A stretch of 64,000 nucleotides of DNA, from NCBI GenBank assembly GCA_036493895.1, contig DASXOZ010000006.1, forward strand, positions 50,088 to 114,087. The letters run 5' to 3'. Shown piece after piece: positions 34,618-42,266 of this stretch. Every line of letters starts with the position of its first letter. The stretch's first letter is position 1. The notes below the pieces were generated by a model, which saw only the letters and a list, made by a program, of their open reading frames with translations, had not been told where the DNA came from and made no database searches. This DNA is from Candidatus Binatia bacterium. Lineage in GTDB: Bacteria > Desulfobacterota > Binatia > UBA1149 > CAITLU01. The position numbers and the translations under genes were made by a program.

Positions 34618-35432
34618 GCCGCGCGCCGATCATCGTGCTCGGCGCCGGCGGCCGCATGGGCCGGCGCATCGTCGCGCTGGCCGAGCAGGGCAGCGAAGCG
34701 CGCGTAGTCGGCGCCGTCGAAATCGCGGGATCCCACCTGATGGGCCAGGACGTCGGCGAGCTGGCCGGCGTGCCGCTCATCGGCGTCAAGGTCGTCGCCG
34801 ATTTCGCTGCAGCCGTCTCCGGCGCGGAACAGGGCGCCGTCGCGGTCGACTTCACGCAGCCGGAAGCGGCCGTCGAGCACGCCAGGCAGGCGGCAGCGAT
34901 GTGCACGCCGATCGTCATCGGCACCACCGGCCTCACGCGCGAGCAGAAGAACGAGCTCGAGCTGGTGTCGAAGAGGACGCCGCTCCTGCTGTCGCCGAAC
35001 ATGAGCATCGGCATCCACGTGCTGCGCGGGCTGGTCGGCGAGGCGGTGCGCAAGCTCGGCCCGGGATTCGACGTCGAAATCGTCGAGGTGCACCACAACC
35101 GCAAGAAGGACGCACCGTCGGGCACGGCACTGGCGCTGGCCGAGGAAGCTGCCGCTGCCGCCGGCGTCGATCCTGCCACGGCCTTCGTCCAGTCCCGCCA
35201 AGGGCTGGTCGGAGAGCGCCGCAACGGCGAGATCGGCGTGGTCGCCGTACGCGGAGGCGACAACATCGGCGAGCACACCGTGATGCTGCTCGGCACCGGC
35301 GAGCGCCTCGAGCTCATTCATCGCGCATCGTCCCGCGACTGCCTTGCCGCCGGCGCCGTGCGCGCCGCCGCCTGGCTCCACGGCAAGACCCCCGGCCTCT
35401 ACTCGATGTCCGACGTTCTGGGACTCCGCTAG
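34614..35432 (+). CDS. dapB: 4-hydroxy-tetrahydrodipicolinate reductase
   Basis: A 272-residue NAD(P)H enzyme reducing the DapA product. The nucleotide loop is VLGAGGRMGRRIV, the active-site region reads VEVHHNRKKDAPSGTALALAE (Asn-Arg-Lys variant of the common HHRHKxDAPSGTA), and GERRNGEIGVVAVRGG closes the substrate site. It overlaps dapA (ATGA). A promoter-bearing gap of 92 bases separates it from folK. Confidence 0.95.
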   Translation: MSRAPIIVLGAGGRMGRRIVALAEQGSEARVVGAVEIAGSHLMGQDVGELAGVPLIGVKVVADFAAAVSGAEQGAVAVDFTQPEAAVEHARQAAAMCTPIVIGTTGLTREQKNELELVSKRTPLLLSPNMSIGIHVLRGLVGEAVRKLGPGFDVEIVEVHHNRKKDAPSGTALALAEEAAAAAGVDPATAFVQSRQGLVGERRNGEIGVVAVRGGDNIGEHTVMLLGTGERLELIHRASSRDCLAAGAVRAAAWLHGKTPGLYSMSDVLGLR

Positions 35433-35476
35433 CAACCTGCTCCAGCAACCTGCCGGCGAGCCGCACATCGCGCAGG

Positions 35477-35506
35477 TTGCGCGATCGGCGCCCGGACCGA
35501 TATACG
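35477..35506 (+). promoter_or_regulatory. Predicted folK promoter
   Basis: TTGCGC (35477-35482), 18 bases, then TATACG (35501-35506). The leader to the GTG at 35525 is about 12 bases and contains a weak CAGGG ribosome site. It would allow folK and the downstream aldolase to be expressed apart from the dap genes. Confidence 0.4.
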
Positions 35507-35524
35507 CGGCACGGGGAACTCAGG

Positions 35525-36022
35525 GTGAGCCATACGGCTTTCATCGGGATCGGCACCAACCTCGGCGACCGACAACGTAACTACAGGACTGCGCTGGAGA
35601 AAATCGGCGCGCTGAAGGACACGCGCGTCATCGGCAAGTCGTCGATGTACGAGAGCGAGCCTCACGGCAAGGCGCGCAACTGGTTTCTCAACGGCGTCGT
35701 CGAGATCGTCACCGAGATGGAAGCCGCGCCGCTGCTCAAGGAACTTCAGAAGATCGAGTCGGCGCTCGGTCGCAGGCGCGAGGCTGCCAAGACGTCGATC
35801 TCGCGCGAGATGGACCTCGACATCCTGTTTTTCGACCACGATACGATCGACAGCCGCAGCCTGAAGATCCCGCACCCGGAAATGGGCAACCGCAAATTCG
35901 TGCTGCTGCCGCTGGCGGAGCTGGCGCCGGCTTTCCTTCACCCGCTCTCCGGCAGCAGCGTCTCGAGCCTGCTGGCGACGTCACCGGACAAGAAAAAGGT
36001 CATGCTCTACCGGCCTCGCTAG
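35525..36022 (+). CDS. folK: HPPK (2-amino-4-hydroxy-6-hydroxymethyldihydropteridine diphosphokinase)
   Basis: A 165-residue enzyme of folate synthesis transferring pyrophosphate from ATP to the pterin. The N-terminal FIGIGTNLGDR, the SSMYESEPHG strand, NGVVEIVT, and the metal-site SREMDLDILFF followed by IPHPEMGNRKFVLLPLAEL are typical. It starts at GTG 35525. The fructose-6-phosphate aldolase gene begins 6 bases after its stop. Confidence 0.92.
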   Translation: MSHTAFIGIGTNLGDRQRNYRTALEKIGALKDTRVIGKSSMYESEPHGKARNWFLNGVVEIVTEMEAAPLLKELQKIESALGRRREAAKTSISREMDLDILFFDHDTIDSRSLKIPHPEMGNRKFVLLPLAELAPAFLHPLSGSSVSSLLATSPDKKKVMLYRPR

Positions 36023-36028
36023 GACTTC

Positions 36029-36676
36029 ATGCAGATTTTCATCGACAGCGCCGACATCAACGAGATCCGCGAAGCAGCCGAGATGGGCGTCATCGACGGC
36101 GTGACCACCAACCCGTCGCTGGTGGCCAAGACCGGCAGGCGCTTCGAGGACGTCCTCTCCGACATCCTCGAGGTCGTCGACGGCCCGATCAGTGCCGAGG
36201 TCGTCAGCACCGAGGCCGCTGCCATGATCGCCGAGGGCCGCAAGCTGGCGGCTCTGCACCCGAACATCGTCGTCAAGGTGCCGATCGGAGCCGAGGGCCT
36301 GAAGGCGATCCGCGCGCTGTCGGACGAGAACATCCGCGTCAACGTCACGCTGATCTTCCAGCCCGCGCAGGCCCTGCTCGCGGCCAAGGCCGGCGCGGCG
36401 TACGTCAGTCCCTTCGTCGGTCGCCTCGACGACGTCTCCGAGGACGGCATGGCGCTCATCGGCCAGCTCGTCGAGATCTTCGACAACTACGACTACGGCA
36501 CCGAGATCCTCGTCGCGAGCATCCGCAGCCCGATGCATTTCGTGCATTCGGCAAGGATGGGCGCCGATGTAGCCACCTGTCCGCTCTCCGTGATCCAGCA
36601 GCTCCTCAAGCACCCTCTTACCGACGCCGGCCTGGCCAAGTTCCTGGCCGACTGGAAGAGCGTGCCCAAGAAGTAG
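36029..36676 (+). CDS. Transaldolase / fructose-6-phosphate aldolase (TalC/FSA type)
   Basis: A 215-residue small transaldolase-family barrel. The [11 protein letters not shown] start, [11 protein letters not shown], Schiff-base Lys83 in [23 protein letters not shown], and [11 protein letters not shown] are typical. Small TalC-type proteins act either as transaldolases in the pentose phosphate pathway or as dihydroxyacetone-dependent aldolases. The residue that separates them cannot be settled here. It lies 6 bases after folK, in the same unit. Confidence 0.9.
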   Translation: MQIFIDSADINEIREAAEMGVIDGVTTNPSLVAKTGRRFEDVLSDILEVVDGPISAEVVSTEAAAMIAEGRKLAALHPNIVVKVPIGAEGLKAIRALSDENIRVNVTLIFQPAQALLAAKAGAAYVSPFVGRLDDVSEDGMALIGQLVEIFDNYDYGTEILVASIRSPMHFVHSARMGADVATCPLSVIQQLLKHPLTDAGLAKFLADWKSVPKK

Positions 36677-36759
36677 GAAGGACTGGACCTCGCCTCACCT
36701 CTCCCCCGCCCCGGGGCCTGCCGCGGCTCCAGCGCACAACTTCGGGAGCAGACGGGCGC

Positions 36760-36787
36760 TTGACTCACTTGGCTCGGGATCTACCAT
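36760..36787 (+). promoter_or_regulatory. Predicted promoter of the PAS-HisKA-receiver gene
   Basis: TTGACT (36760-36765), 16 bases, then TACCAT (36782-36787). It lies 45 bases before the TTG start at 36832. A further TTGACG occurs at 36794 but has no convincing -10. Confidence 0.4.
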
Positions 36788-36831
36788 GAGCGGTTGACGG
36801 TCGTCGTGCGGGGAACAGTCCGTCACTCGGC

Positions 36832-37911
36832 TTGAGAGAGCTTCCGAAAGTCTACTTCGAACGCTTGCTGGAAACGTCGCCCGACATTGTCGTGGCGGTC
36901 GACCGCAACGGCGTCATCATCTTCTACAACGACGGGGCCGCCGAGATCCTCGGCTACCGCGGGAACGAGGTCCTCGGGACCCCGGTCGCGCGGCTCTACC
37001 CGGACGTCGAGGAGGCCAAGCGCGTCATGGAGGCCATGAGGGGCGGCCAGGGCCGCGTCAGCACCTTCGAGACCGAGTTCGTCGCCAAGGACGGGCGCCG
37101 GGTACCGGTGGCCATCTCCGGCTCCATCATCCACGACGAAAAGGGCCGCGAGCAGGGCAGCATCGGCTTTGCCAAGGACATCCAGCACCTGCGCGAGCAC
37201 GACCAGCTCGTCACCCTCGGCCAGCTCGCCGTCAGCCTTGCCCACGAGGTCAACAACCCGCTGGAGGTGCTGGTCAACCAGGTCGAAATGATCGAGCGCT
37301 TCCTGCACGACAGCACGAGCAGCCAGGACTATTCGCGCGAGCACGAGCGCGTCGAGGCGATCCGCCGCGAGCTGCGCCGCATCCAGGCCATCGTCGAACG
37401 GGTGGGCGAGATGGCCGCCGACGGCTTCTACGCTTCGCGCGAATACATGCCGGGGCGACTGATGACCGATCTCGGGCTGGACGCCGCGCCGGTCGAGGAA
37501 GTCGCACCGGCCGCTTGCGCCTGCGGAGGCGAGATCCGCGGCAAGACGATCCTCGTCGTCGACGACGATGCGGGGGTGCGGCACTCGATGGCGGAGATCC
37601 TCGGCGGCGAAGGCTGCAAGGTGATGACGACGCCGTCGGGACGCGAAGCGCTGGCGCTGATCGAGCGCGAGCGCGTGGACCTGGTGATCAGCGACGTGCA
37701 GATGCCGGACATGGACGGTTACGAGCTGTTCCGGCGCATCCGGGAGGGGCACCACCAGCTCCCCGTCGTGCTGATGACCGCGTACTATTACGACAAGGAT
37801 CACGTCATCAAGCGCTCGAAGGCCGACGGCCTGCGCGACGTGATCTTCAAGAAGCCGATCGATCCCGGCCGCCTGCGCGAAATCGTCGAGTCGCGCGCGG
37901 CGGCGCATTGA
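36832..37911 (+). CDS. PAS-HisKA-receiver signalling protein lacking an ATPase domain
   Basis: A 359-residue cytoplasmic protein. A PAS domain (about 7-118) is followed by a HisKA dimerisation/phosphoacceptor helix pair with His138 in SLAHEVNNPLE. A short linker (about 200-235) with CACGG leads directly to a receiver domain (238-355) with acidic DDD at 244-246, phospho-acceptor Asp288 in ISDVQMPDMDG, Thr316 and Lys341. The HATPase_c domain (N, G1, G2 boxes) that should follow HisKA is missing, and the frame is continuous, so it is not a frameshift in this window. It may accept phosphate from another kinase or act as a phosphatase. Start is TTG 36832; a TGA lies upstream with no ATG or GTG between. 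Confidence 0.85.
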   Translation: MRELPKVYFERLLETSPDIVVAVDRNGVIIFYNDGAAEILGYRGNEVLGTPVARLYPDVEEAKRVMEAMRGGQGRVSTFETEFVAKDGRRVPVAISGSIIHDEKGREQGSIGFAKDIQHLREHDQLVTLGQLAVSLAHEVNNPLEVLVNQVEMIERFLHDSTSSQDYSREHERVEAIRRELRRIQAIVERVGEMAADGFYASREYMPGRLMTDLGLDAAPVEEVAPAACACGGEIRGKTILVVDDDAGVRHSMAEILGGEGCKVMTTPSGREALALIERERVDLVISDVQMPDMDGYELFRRIREGHHQLPVVLMTAYYYDKDHVIKRSKADGLRDVIFKKPIDPGRLREIVESRAAAH

Positions 37912-37912
37912 C

Positions 37913-38051
37913 GGGGTCAGGCACCAGCGGCCGCGGTGTCGGTGCGGACTTGCAGCGTCATTCCTGCCGCTGGTGCCTGACCCCAGGCTTCAGCGGCTGC
38001 GGTGTCGGTGCGGACTTGCAACGTCATTCCTGCCGCTGGTGCCTGACCCCA
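37913..38051. repeat. Palindromic intergenic repeat with duplicated unit, cluster B
   Basis: Starts with GGGGTCAGGCACCAGCGG (37913-37930), paired with its reverse complement at 37967-37984. A 60-base segment (37926-37985) is then repeated at 37992-38051 with two mismatches, so the right arm occurs twice, 66 bases apart. It fills the gap between the receiver protein stop (37911) and the adenosyltransferase start (38089). Confidence 0.85.
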
Positions 38052-38088
38052 ATTTGACCTTGCGTCTACGCCGCTTCAGGAAGGCGTC

Positions 38089-38802
38089 GTGACGATCCGC
38101 ATCGATCGCGTGTATACGCGCACGGGCGATGACGGCCAGACCGGGCTCGTCGGCGGCCGGCGCATCGCCAAGGACGAGCTGCGCATCGCGTGTTACGGCG
38201 ACGTCGACGAGCTCAACAGCGTGCTCGGCGTCGCGCGCAGCGCGCTGGCCCCGCAAAAAGCCGGCGACGACGACTCCGCGCGCATCGACCGCGTGCTCGC
38301 GTTCGTACAGCAGGAGCTGTTCGACCTCGGCAGCGAGCTGGCCACTCCGCCCGAGTCCGAATACGAAGGAATGATCCGCATCGGCGACGACGCCATCGCG
38401 CGCCTCGAGCAATGGATGGACGAGCTTTCGAGCGACCTGCCGCCGCTCAAATCGTTCGTGCTGCCGGGCGGAGGTGCGGCCGCTGCTTCGCTGCACGTCG
38501 CGCGCACCGTGTGCCGTCGCGCCGAGCGCGCCGTGACGACGCTGGTGCGGCGCGGCGAAACTTCACCGGCCACCGCGCGCTACCTCAATCGCCTGAGCGA
38601 CCTGCTGTTCGTGCAGTCGCGCTGGATCGCGGTGCGAAGCGGCCACGGCGAGGTGCTCTGGCAACACGGCCTGGAGCCGCCGCCGCCCGGGCGCTCCGGT
38701 CGCGGACGGGCGCGCAAGCCTGCGCAGGCGAGCGAAGCGCAACCGTCCGGCACCTCCTCGACTGCATCCGACGCCGCAGCGCGTCCGAAAAAGTCGCGAT
38801 GA
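38089..38802 (+). CDS. PduO-type cob(I)alamin adenosyltransferase
   Basis: A 237-residue enzyme making adenosylcobalamin from cob(I)alamin and ATP. The N-terminal ATP loop RVYTRTGDDGQTGLVGGRRIAKD, YGDVDELNSVLG, FVLPGGGAAAASLHVARTVCRRAER and YLNRLSDLLFVQSRW are the PduO motifs. About 40 extra residues at the C terminus are basic and Ser/Ala/Pro rich (GRSGRGRARKPAQ). GTG start with an AGGAAGG ribosome site. Adenosylcobalamin would serve mutases elsewhere in the genome. Confidence 0.92.
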   Translation: MTIRIDRVYTRTGDDGQTGLVGGRRIAKDELRIACYGDVDELNSVLGVARSALAPQKAGDDDSARIDRVLAFVQQELFDLGSELATPPESEYEGMIRIGDDAIARLEQWMDELSSDLPPLKSFVLPGGGAAAASLHVARTVCRRAERAVTTLVRRGETSPATARYLNRLSDLLFVQSRWIAVRSGHGEVLWQHGLEPPPPGRSGRGRARKPAQASEAQPSGTSSTASDAAARPKKSR

Positions 38803-38869
38803 CGCCGGCGGCGCCACGATCGTGCGGCCCGTGCGCCCGCTGCGTCGAACCCCCGGCAGGGAGAACGCC

Positions 38870-39568
38870 ATGACCCCCGAGCGAACCGACGGACACGGGC
38901 TTTCGATCAAGCAGATCGAGATCGGCCCGATGCAGAACTACGTCTACATCGTCGCCGACATGGAGCAGAGGAAGGCGCTGCTCGTCGACCCCGCATGGCA
39001 GATCCAGGGACTCGTCGACGAGCTCGACAAGCAGGACCTCGAACTGGTGGGTGCGCTGATCACCCACTACCACCCCGACCACATCGGGGGGGACTTTGCA
39101 GGCCATCACATCGAAGGCATCCAGGAGCTGATGGCCGCGCGCCCCTGCAAGATCTACATCCACAAGGCGGAGGCCCCGTACGTGCAGCACCAGCTCGGCC
39201 TGACGCCGGCCGACTACGTGCAGACCGACGACTCGACGACCGTGGACGTGGGACGGATTCCGGTGCGATTACTCCACACTCCGGGGCACACCCCCGGATC
39301 CCAGTGCTTCCTGGTCGGGGGGCACCTCGTCTCCGGTGACACCCTGTTCATCGGATCCTGCGGTCGCGTCGACCTGCCCGGAAGCAACCCGAGTGATCTC
39401 TATTACAGCCTCAATCAGAAGCTGAAACGTCTGCCCGACGAGACGATCCTTTTGCCCGGGCACAACTACTCGCCGGAGCGCACCTCCACGATCGCGCACG
39501 AGAAACAGAACAACCCGTTCATGCGTTTTGAAAGCGTCGAAGACTACCTGCACGCGATGGGCCACTGA
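38870..39568 (+). CDS. Metallo-beta-lactamase-fold hydrolase (glyoxalase II-like)
   Basis: A 232-residue protein with the metal-binding THYHPDHIGGD (H-x-H-x-D-H), a second metal His in HTPGHTPGSQCF, GDTLFIGSCGRVDLPG and the late His of LPGHNYSPE. These match hydroxyacylglutathione hydrolases and related persulfide dioxygenase-like proteins. The helical substrate domain of true glyoxalase II is only partly present, so the substrate is open. ATG 38870 has an AGGGAGAA ribosome site; the frame is open upstream but overlaps the adenosyltransferase end. Confidence 0.87.
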   Translation: MTPERTDGHGLSIKQIEIGPMQNYVYIVADMEQRKALLVDPAWQIQGLVDELDKQDLELVGALITHYHPDHIGGDFAGHHIEGIQELMAARPCKIYIHKAEAPYVQHQLGLTPADYVQTDDSTTVDVGRIPVRLLHTPGHTPGSQCFLVGGHLVSGDTLFIGSCGRVDLPGSNPSDLYYSLNQKLKRLPDETILLPGHNYSPERTSTIAHEKQNNPFMRFESVEDYLHAMGH

Positions 39569-39594
39569 CGCATCGCAGCATCACCCCCGGGAAA

Positions 39595-39610
39595 GTCGCA
39601 GCGCTGCGAC
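39595..39610. promoter_or_regulatory. Perfect 16-bp palindrome upstream of the Cys-rich protein gene
   Basis: GTCGCAGCGCTGCGAC is fully self-complementary. It lies 40 bases before the predicted -35 element of the gene at 39788 and 27 bases after the preceding stop codon. It could be an operator for a dimeric regulator or the base of a short terminator without a T tract. Confidence 0.35.
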
Positions 39611-39649
39611 GAACGGGCGTTTGAGCCGCGCATTCCTGCCGGAAATGCC

Positions 39650-39680
39650 TTGACTCATCGGTGCGCCCCGAACATAGGAT
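39650..39680 (+). promoter_or_regulatory. Predicted promoter of the Cys-rich secreted protein gene
   Basis: TTGACT (39650-39655) and TAGGAT (39675-39680) with 19 bases between, or CATAGG with 17. The leader to the ATG at 39788 would be about 100 bases. It holds a 7-base inverted repeat (GGTCCCC at 39698, GGGGACC at 39729) and a strong AGGAGGAG ribosome site at about 39770. Confidence 0.4.
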
Positions 39681-39787
39681 TCCCCTGCACTCGGCTCGGT
39701 CCCCCTCGCGTTCATACGGGGTAGGGTTGGGGACCTCGATCGACCAATCATCCCAGGACCCATCATCCGCAGGAGGAGTACATCCAT

Positions 39788-41950
39788 ATGAAGCATACTT
39801 TCTATCGGCTCGTCGGCGCGGTTGCCGTTGCGTCGCTCGTCGGCGCAGCCGGCATCGCGCAGGCGGACACCGCCGCCGACATCGCCTGTCACTCCGCAAT
39901 CGGCAAGAACGTGTCCAAGCTGCAGGCCACGCTGGTCAAGAACATGGTCGGCTGCCACAAGGCGCGCGACAAGGGCGGCCTCAACTCTACCGACTGCAAC
40001 AAAGTCATCGGCACCAACAGCGCCGACATCGAGAGCGGCGGAAAGAACTCCGCAGCGATCTCGGCGGCCGTCGCGGCGATGACCGCGGTCTGCACCGACG
40101 CCAACGCGGCAGTGATCGCGCTGTACCCCAACTGTCCGTCGCCGGAGTCACACGCGAACACCACGATGGACAACGTGCTGCAGTGCCTGACCAAGCTCTC
40201 CGCCGACTACGTCGGCAAGCTCGGTGCGACCGTGCTCGGCAATCCTCAGACCGAGCCGCTCAGCAAGGCCGAGGGTGGATGCAAGGGCGCAGTCGCCAAG
40301 GCCCTGTCGAAGGCCATCAAGACCGACAGCGGCACCCGCGCCAAGTGCATGTCGAGCTTGGAGAAGACCAATGGCGCGCTCGTGACTTACGGCTCGAGCA
40401 CCTGCATCGACGGCGCGGGCGACCCCAAGGGGAAGATCGCCGGCGCGATCACCGCCGTGGATACCGGCATTGACGGCAAGTGCGGTGCGGCCAGCCTGCT
40501 GACGAAGAGCAACTTCCAGGACATGGACTTCTGCAGCGGCACGCTCGGCTCGGCCGGAAATAACGCCGCGACAGCCGTCGGCCTGCACACCTGCATCACC
40601 AAGCGCGCCGTTGCGCCGACCGCCGACGGCCTTGCCGCCCTGATCTTCGAGCTGCCCGGCAAGTGCGCAGTCGCCGCCGACGTGATCATCAACGCCGGCT
40701 TCGGCCAGAAGCACTCGAACACTCGCCTCGACACCGGCTTCACCGGCCTCGGCCAGGACGTCGACGTCGAAGACAACTCGCTCGGCGGCGTCAAGCTCTC
40801 GGGCTGCAATGCATTCTGCGAGGATTGCCAGGTGAGGATCGACAGCCACAACGGCTACTGCCGCTGCGGCAACTCGCCGACGACGAAGTGCTTCAACAAC
40901 ATCGAGACGGCCGACGCGACCGAATGCCCCGGCGGCGGCGACAACGTCTGCCACTGCATGTTCGGTCCTCCGCTCGCGCTGAACGCCGGCGGAACTCCGG
41001 CCTGCGTCGTCAACACTTTCAGCGGCGACTTCACCGGAACCACCCAGGCCGTCGGCGAGTACAACGTGACGACCAGGACGAACGCGATCGTCTATACCGG
41101 TGAGAGCCTGTTCGCGCCGTGTCCCACCTGTTCGGGCGCCGGCACGCCGACGGTCGGCGGCACCGGCACCTGCCACGGAGGCCAGCAGACCGGTGCCGCG
41201 TGCCACATCGACGCGATTCACCCGGACTTCGGCCCGGTCAGCTTCGATTGCCAGCCGTCGAGCGGCAAGAACGTCAGCGGCACCGGCCTGAAGCTCGCCC
41301 TCGCGTTCACGAGCGGGGATAGCCCTTCGGTGAACGCGACCATCAACAACGCGAGCTTCTGCGACACGTCGGCCGGACCCTGCCACTGCAGCGTCTGCAC
41401 GGGCAACACCAACGTCGCCTGTAACAGCACCGCGGACTGCACGGCGTTCGGCGCCGGCACCTGCGGCTTCGACGTGACGACCCTGAGCGGCGTCGACCAG
41501 AAGCCGAAGCAGAACCAGTGCGGGACGGTCTGCATGGCCAACACCAGCCCCGACGACGGCATGGGCACCTGCGACGACCCCATCGACAACTACTGCGATG
41601 GCGCCAGCATCCTGCGTGCGAGCGGCCGCGGCATCCTGACGTGCTTCACCAACGCCGATTGCACCCCTGCGCACCACTCGGACTGCCCGGGCGGCGACTG
41701 CGGCAACTGCACGCTGCAGCTGCCGCGCTCGTGCTTCCTGCCGGCCGTCACGGCGACGGGCACGCCCGGCATCTACAACAGCGAGGGCGTGTCGGCGTTC
41801 TGCACGGGTCCGACGTCGAACAGCGGCATCAACGATGCCGGCGGCGTCCCGGGACCGGGCCGCGTCAAGCTCGACTTCGACTTCAACGTGTGGTGCGACG
41901 CCGCCCACACCAAGCAGTTCCAGCTGCCGGGCGGCTCGAACTGCCCGTAG
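39788..41950 (+). CDS. Large Cys-rich secreted protein, paralogue 1
   Basis: A 720-residue exported protein with signal peptide (LVGAVAVASLVGAAGIAQA, cleavage near residue 26). An N-terminal helical Cys-containing region (27-300; CHSAIGKNVSKLQ, MVGCHKARDKGG) precedes a C-terminal domain of about 410 residues dense in Cys. That domain runs through CEDCQVRID, CRCGNS, VCHCMFGPPLALNAGGTPACV, FAPCPTCSG, DFGPVSFDCQPSSGKNVSGTGL, PCHCSVCTGNTNVACNS and PGPGRVKLDFDFNVWC. The same order of motifs occurs in the protein at 55202. I recall similar proteins only from uncultured Binatota or deltaproteobacterial genomes, without function. A strong ribosome site and a strong terminator suggest high expression. 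Confidence 0.85.
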   Translation: MKHTFYRLVGAVAVASLVGAAGIAQADTAADIACHSAIGKNVSKLQATLVKNMVGCHKARDKGGLNSTDCNKVIGTNSADIESGGKNSAAISAAVAAMTAVCTDANAAVIALYPNCPSPESHANTTMDNVLQCLTKLSADYVGKLGATVLGNPQTEPLSKAEGGCKGAVAKALSKAIKTDSGTRAKCMSSLEKTNGALVTYGSSTCIDGAGDPKGKIAGAITAVDTGIDGKCGAASLLTKSNFQDMDFCSGTLGSAGNNAATAVGLHTCITKRAVAPTADGLAALIFELPGKCAVAADVIINAGFGQKHSNTRLDTGFTGLGQDVDVEDNSLGGVKLSGCNAFCEDCQVRIDSHNGYCRCGNSPTTKCFNNIETADATECPGGGDNVCHCMFGPPLALNAGGTPACVVNTFSGDFTGTTQAVGEYNVTTRTNAIVYTGESLFAPCPTCSGAGTPTVGGTGTCHGGQQTGAACHIDAIHPDFGPVSFDCQPSSGKNVSGTGLKLALAFTSGDSPSVNATINNASFCDTSAGPCHCSVCTGNTNVACNSTADCTAFGAGTCGFDVTTLSGVDQKPKQNQCGTVCMANTSPDDGMGTCDDPIDNYCDGASILRASGRGILTCFTNADCTPAHHSDCPGGDCGNCTLQLPRSCFLPAVTATGTPGIYNSEGVSAFCTGPTSNSGINDAGGVPGPGRVKLDFDFNVWCDAAHTKQFQLPGGSNCP

Positions 41951-41995
41951 GCTCCAACCTTTCCGCAGCGGCCTCGCGGCCGTGACGGACCAGCA

Positions 41996-42032
41996 AAGGC
42001 CCCCGCATCGCAAGGTGCGGGGGCCTTTTTTT
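41996..42032 (+). terminator. Rho-independent terminator
   Basis: A perfect 12-base stem (AAGGCCCCCGCA at 41996-42007 with its complement at 42016-42027) encloses an 8-base loop and runs into seven T residues (42026-42032). It lies 45 bases after the stop of the Cys-rich protein gene and is the clearest intrinsic terminator in the window. Confidence 0.92.
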
Positions 42033-42171
42033 ACGTTCGCATCGCTGCCGTCGGCTGCGACCGCGGCGGTTGTCTCCGCGCCCCGGTCGCGTTACGAGAC
42101 CGCGTCTTTTTCGGACGCAGCGGCCACCCAGTCCACCGGCGGCCGCCCGCATCCACCGAGCCCGGCCTGGC
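42033..42171. other. Gene-free stretch after the terminator
   Basis: Part of the 316-base gap between 41950 and 42267. I see no credible gene in it. A weak 5-base hairpin (GCGTC at 42105, GACGC at 42117) is the only local structure; no promoter could be placed with confidence. Confidence 0.5.
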
Positions 42172-42233
42172 CGTAGGCCGCTGAGGATCAGCGGCCGTTC
42201 AGCGTAGGTCGCTGAGGATCAGCGGCCGTTCAG
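42172..42233. repeat. Two tandem 31-base hairpin units before the MDR gene
   Basis: Units 42172-42202 and 42203-42233 differ at one base. Each holds a palindrome: GGCCGCTGA, loop GGA, TCAGCGGCC in the first unit; the second has one mismatch in its left arm. They end 34 bases before the ATG at 42267 and contact the ribosome-site region of that gene, so they may be operators or leader hairpins. Confidence 0.8.
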
Positions 42234-42266
42234 ATGAGACCGACGAACCTCGACAGGGAGACGGGA

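Noticed and set aside
36832..37911. Frameshifted hybrid histidine kinase
   Set aside because: The frame is continuous from PAS to receiver and the linker is short; there is no remnant of N or G boxes in other frames nearby.
41951..42266. tRNA or small RNA gene in the gap after the Cys-rich gene
   Set aside because: No cloverleaf or CCA end could be drawn; the structure present is an intrinsic terminator and two hairpin repeats.
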